NCBI RefSeq assembly: GCF_002964665.1
Contig: NZ_PQBZ01000013.1
Location: 124,001-188,000, forward strand
DNA: 64,000 nt
DNA from: Pseudoalteromonas sp. T1lg23B
Lineage (GTDB): Bacteria > Pseudomonadota > Gammaproteobacteria > Enterobacterales > Alteromonadaceae
Direction of reading: 5' to 3'
Position numbers and translations under genes: made by a program. The notes beneath the pieces were generated by a model. The model ran no database searches. It saw nothing but the letters and a program-made list of their open reading frames with translations, and was not told the origin of the DNA. Shown in pieces: positions 61,440-64,000 of this stretch (position 1 is the stretch's first letter; every line of letters begins with the position of its first letter).

Positions 61440-63983
61440 CTATTTTTGTTGATTCAGTTGCGTTAACTTATCGCCGATGGGTTTAGAGAAATTGTAACCA
61501 TCATACTTATCCCAGTTGATAGACCAAGTCATCACCCCACCAAAATTTGGATAGAGCTTACTCGGTACAATACTTGAGCAACTGACACCTTTAATCAAGC
61601 AATCTAATGCCGCAGTGATATTTGCGATAGGCGCTTGACCAGAATTAGCAGATTTGGGCCCAGAAGGTAACCCAATCGCAACTTGGTCATCTCGTAGTGG
61701 CATAAAGCGTGTACCATTTGCCAATTCAAAGCCTTCTACCAGCATTTTAGCGTGTGCAACCATCATGTTGATTGAGCCCTCTGGAGCACTACCCGGTTCA
61801 TACGGGTTGGGTAAGCCGCCGTTGTTATATAGCTGCACATGTAATAGGTCTAGTGTGTCGCGCAGTTCATTGATCAGTGGAATATACGCGCCCCAAATAC
61901 CAGAATAGGCAATCATACCACCGTGTACATAAGGGTGTTCAGGTGCCATGGTCAACACCATATCACCACCAATATTTTGCTCAATTTGCTTTAGCGCTCT
62001 GGGCAAACGCGCTTGAATTTGCGAGCCATGTACTAAATTTGAGCCACTTTCTAGGTCGATGTCTAATCCATCAAAACCCCATTCATTGATAATAGCTGTG
62101 AGGCTAGCAACAAAGTTTGCTTCGTCGCTGTCAGTGTTAAGGGTGATGGTACCTTCTGCACCGCCAAGGCTCAGTACAAACACTTTTCCTTGAGCTTGTA
62201 GGTTGCGCATATCTTGTTTGAACTGCTGTGGGTCAATCGGTGGGCAATTAGAGTGAATATCTTTTTCAAACAGATTGAAGTGCACCGTACCGTTTGAATT
62301 TCTATCATTGTCAGCAAAGGCAATGTCTATGATATCCCATGCATCAGACATTTGGTTAAGTGGTAATGGGCAGCCAGCGGGATTAACAAAATTGTGCCAA
62401 TAGCCGATGAGTTTGTGCGTTTTGCCCAGTGGCTTATCGACCACTTTAATGCTGACACCTTCACTACTGGCTTCGTTGTTCAGACTATCTTTTGCGAGCG
62501 CGACAATGGTTTTATTACCTAAACTCGCCGGTGTATATGGTACAGAGTAAGGTGCAGTGGTATCGGTCGCAATAACCACACCATCAACTAAAAAGCGCAC
62601 TTGAGTTACTTCCCCAAGTAAAGCCGAGGCACTGGCTTTAAGTGCAATGGTGTTACCTAAGGTCAATTGTGTTCCAGCGGTGGGAGCGGTGATATTTGTA
62701 ACGAGTGGTTTATCAGTCACAGTGACCATTTGTTCACTGGTGCCTTGATGGCCTTCATTATCAATCGCAACCGCTTTAAGTGAGACTGCGCCTAGTTGTT
62801 GGGCCTGCCAGTTTACGCTGTAAGGGGCTTGGTTTAGGCTTGCCAGCAGCGTATTGTTAGCATAAATATCGAGCTGTTCTACTTGTCCATCGGCGTCATT
62901 GGCGTTGACGCTGATTTCATATTGATTGCCCTGTAGCAAGGTACTATTTGGTGCTGGGCTGATGATGCTAACGTCAGGTTTAATGGCGCAAATGCCTTGA
63001 TCGGTCCAAGCTTCTTGCCAATGCTGACCCACGCCAGGCTCGTATGCCCACAATGCCGTTGAGCTGCACCAAGGACCAATATCGCAGCGGTATTTATGGT
63101 TGTTATGAGATACTAGGTCACCCGCGTTGTAGGAGCCGCCAGCCTGATATGCTGGAATGTTATTACAGCCACCTGAACTTGAGCTGGTGACCGTGATTTT
63201 TGCCTGCGCACTGGCTGTGGCATCTAAATCATCCGTGGCTATCACTTTGATGAGTTGTTCACCAACACTGGCAACCCACTCATGCTCATAGGGTGCATCG
63301 GTATCTTTGGCTAATAGCGTGTTGTTTAGCCAAAAGCCGACAGCTTTAATTTGTCCATCTTTATCTTGGGCATCTGCACTGATCTTAATGGTTTCGCCAG
63401 CTTTAAATTGACCATTATTTGCAGGGCTCAGCAGCTCAATTGTGGGGGGAAGGTTTGGCATACCATCGCGCACAAAAAGCCTAGCGAGATTACTCATCTT
63501 AGTCGCACCCTGATCGTCCGTGACCATGGCACTTATCTGATATTCACCGATAACTGTTTGCCAGTTTATTTGATATGGCGCGTCACGGTCTATGCCAATG
63601 GATTGATCGTTTACAAAGAACTCTACCTGTGTGACTTGTCCATCATTATCACTTGCTTGAGCACTAAAAACAGCGCTGTCATTTGCAGGTAAGGTAGTGC
63701 CATCAGCTGGGCTAGTTAACGTGATATTAGGGATTTGATTGCCACTACATTGGCCCAAAGACTTCCATACGGAATAAGGTGCCGAATTGTTAATAGGTGA
63801 CTCAGCTCTCGTCCACCATTGTGCTTCAAATGCGGTATTTTGTTGTGTAACCAGAGAGCCTTTTACATATACTTCGCTGCTCGACCAAGCGGCTAGGCCA
63901 TCACAGTTATAGGCGAAAGCATGCAATGGTAGGGCGCTCAATCCCAGCAATGCATGTAGCATTTTTCGTTTGTTTAGGTTCAT
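61440..63983 (-). CDS. Secreted multimodular GH18 chitinase
   Basis: 847 aa. A signal peptide (about residues 1-24) is followed by a CBM5/12-type module (about 26-79: CDGLAAWSSSEVYVKG..., QWWTRAESP), Ig-like domains (about 84-172 and 178-266), a second CBM5/12-type module (about 273-332), two more Ig-like domains (about 336-424 and 427-516), and a C-terminal GH18 catalytic domain (about 522-847). The catalytic motif is D638-G-L-D-I-D-L-E645, with E645 the proton donor. The start ATG at 63983 has AAAGGA upstream. It hydrolyses chitin outside the cell. The GMC oxidoreductase in this window carries similar modules. Confidence 0.94.
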   Translation of the reverse strand: MNLNKRKMLHALLGLSALPLHAFAYNCDGLAAWSSSEVYVKGSLVTQQNTAFEAQWWTRAESPINNSAPYSVWKSLGQCSGNQIPNITLTSPADGTTLPANDSAVFSAQASDNDGQVTQVEFFVNDQSIGIDRDAPYQINWQTVIGEYQISAMVTDDQGATKMSNLARLFVRDGMPNLPPTIELLSPANNGQFKAGETIKISADAQDKDGQIKAVGFWLNNTLLAKDTDAPYEHEWVASVGEQLIKVIATDDLDATASAQAKITVTSSSSGGCNNIPAYQAGGSYNAGDLVSHNNHKYRCDIGPWCSSTALWAYEPGVGQHWQEAWTDQGICAIKPDVSIISPAPNSTLLQGNQYEISVNANDADGQVEQLDIYANNTLLASLNQAPYSVNWQAQQLGAVSLKAVAIDNEGHQGTSEQMVTVTDKPLVTNITAPTAGTQLTLGNTIALKASASALLGEVTQVRFLVDGVVIATDTTAPYSVPYTPASLGNKTIVALAKDSLNNEASSEGVSIKVVDKPLGKTHKLIGYWHNFVNPAGCPLPLNQMSDAWDIIDIAFADNDRNSNGTVHFNLFEKDIHSNCPPIDPQQFKQDMRNLQAQGKVFVLSLGGAEGTITLNTDSDEANFVASLTAIINEWGFDGLDIDLESGSNLVHGSQIQARLPRALKQIEQNIGGDMVLTMAPEHPYVHGGMIAYSGIWGAYIPLINELRDTLDLLHVQLYNNGGLPNPYEPGSAPEGSINMMVAHAKMLVEGFELANGTRFMPLRDDQVAIGLPSGPKSANSGQAPIANITAALDCLIKGVSCSSIVPSKLYPNFGGVMTWSINWDKYDGYNFSKPIGDKLTQLNQQK

Positions 63984-64000
63984 GATTTTTCCTTTACAGT

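Overview
The window looks like chromosome of a marine gammaproteobacterium, most likely a Pseudoalteromonas or close Alteromonadales relative. I base this on the proteobacterial housekeeping gene order (degS-degQ-zapG/zapE-rplM-rpsI-petABC-sspAB-dolP-diaA-yraN-lpoA-rsmI), the SspA/SspB, DiaA and LpoA sequences, the modest GC content, and the accessory load of CadC-like regulators, a TonB receptor, a hybrid two-component protein and a modular GH18 chitinase. This is an inference from gene content. I saw no rRNA or tRNA genes, insertion sequences or CRISPR arrays.

Layout. (1) 1-13.4 kb is core: periplasmic proteases, cell-division factors, ribosomal proteins L13/S9, the cytochrome bc1 complex, the stringent starvation proteins, an outer-membrane lipoprotein/replication/peptidoglycan block, and rsmI. 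(2) 13.4-26.7 kb is an accessory block between rsmI and the RNase P RNA gene. It reads as a complete, apparently undescribed RiPP biosynthetic system: a membrane-anchored winged-helix regulator with a small secreted peptide behind it, three short Cys-containing precursor peptides (two sharing a GCSSCC core, one with C-x2-C-x4-C), three consecutive radical SAM/SPASM enzymes that each carry an N-terminal PqqD-like region, an ABC-2 type exporter (one ATPase, two permeases) and a MacB/FtsX type exporter (one ATPase, two permeases). No leader peptidase is visible. (3) 26.7-27.3 kb holds rnpB and a 12.5-copy 8-bp tandem repeat. (4) 27.3-43 kb is mixed: a giant hybrid sensor kinase/AraC protein, an orphan secreted protein, an MBL/beta-CASP nuclease, a TonB receptor with a Cys-rich small neighbour, a thiol-redox cassette whose CcdA/DsbD-like gene is frameshifted, a fumarylacetoacetase-family enzyme and tatABC. 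(5) 43.4-49.4 kb holds a sodium/solute symporter with its CadC-like regulator, and a Tat-exported GMC oxidoreductase fused to two chitin-binding-type modules. (6) 49.7-59 kb is a second unusual metabolic cluster: a LuxE/PaaK-like adenylating enzyme, a LuxC-like reductase, a DUF1330 protein, a DRE-TIM aldolase, an alpha/beta hydrolase with Ala in place of the nucleophile Ser, an isopropylmalate-dehydrogenase-like/CinA fusion, an RraA-like protein and a DUF6282-like putative hydrolase. (7) 59-64 kb holds an orphan ParB-like protein and a multidomain secreted GH18 chitinase.

How the parts fit. The RiPP genes are tightly packed on one strand (8-nt gaps or short overlaps from the first radical SAM gene to the last permease), which supports one biosynthesis and export unit. 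The 53.6-59 kb genes also overlap or nearly touch and should form one pathway, probably fed by the ligase/reductase pair upstream. Two predicted Tat substrates (the Rieske protein and the GMC oxidoreductase) lie in the same window as tatABC. Start codons were placed by ribosome-binding-site spacing where a longer reading frame was possible.
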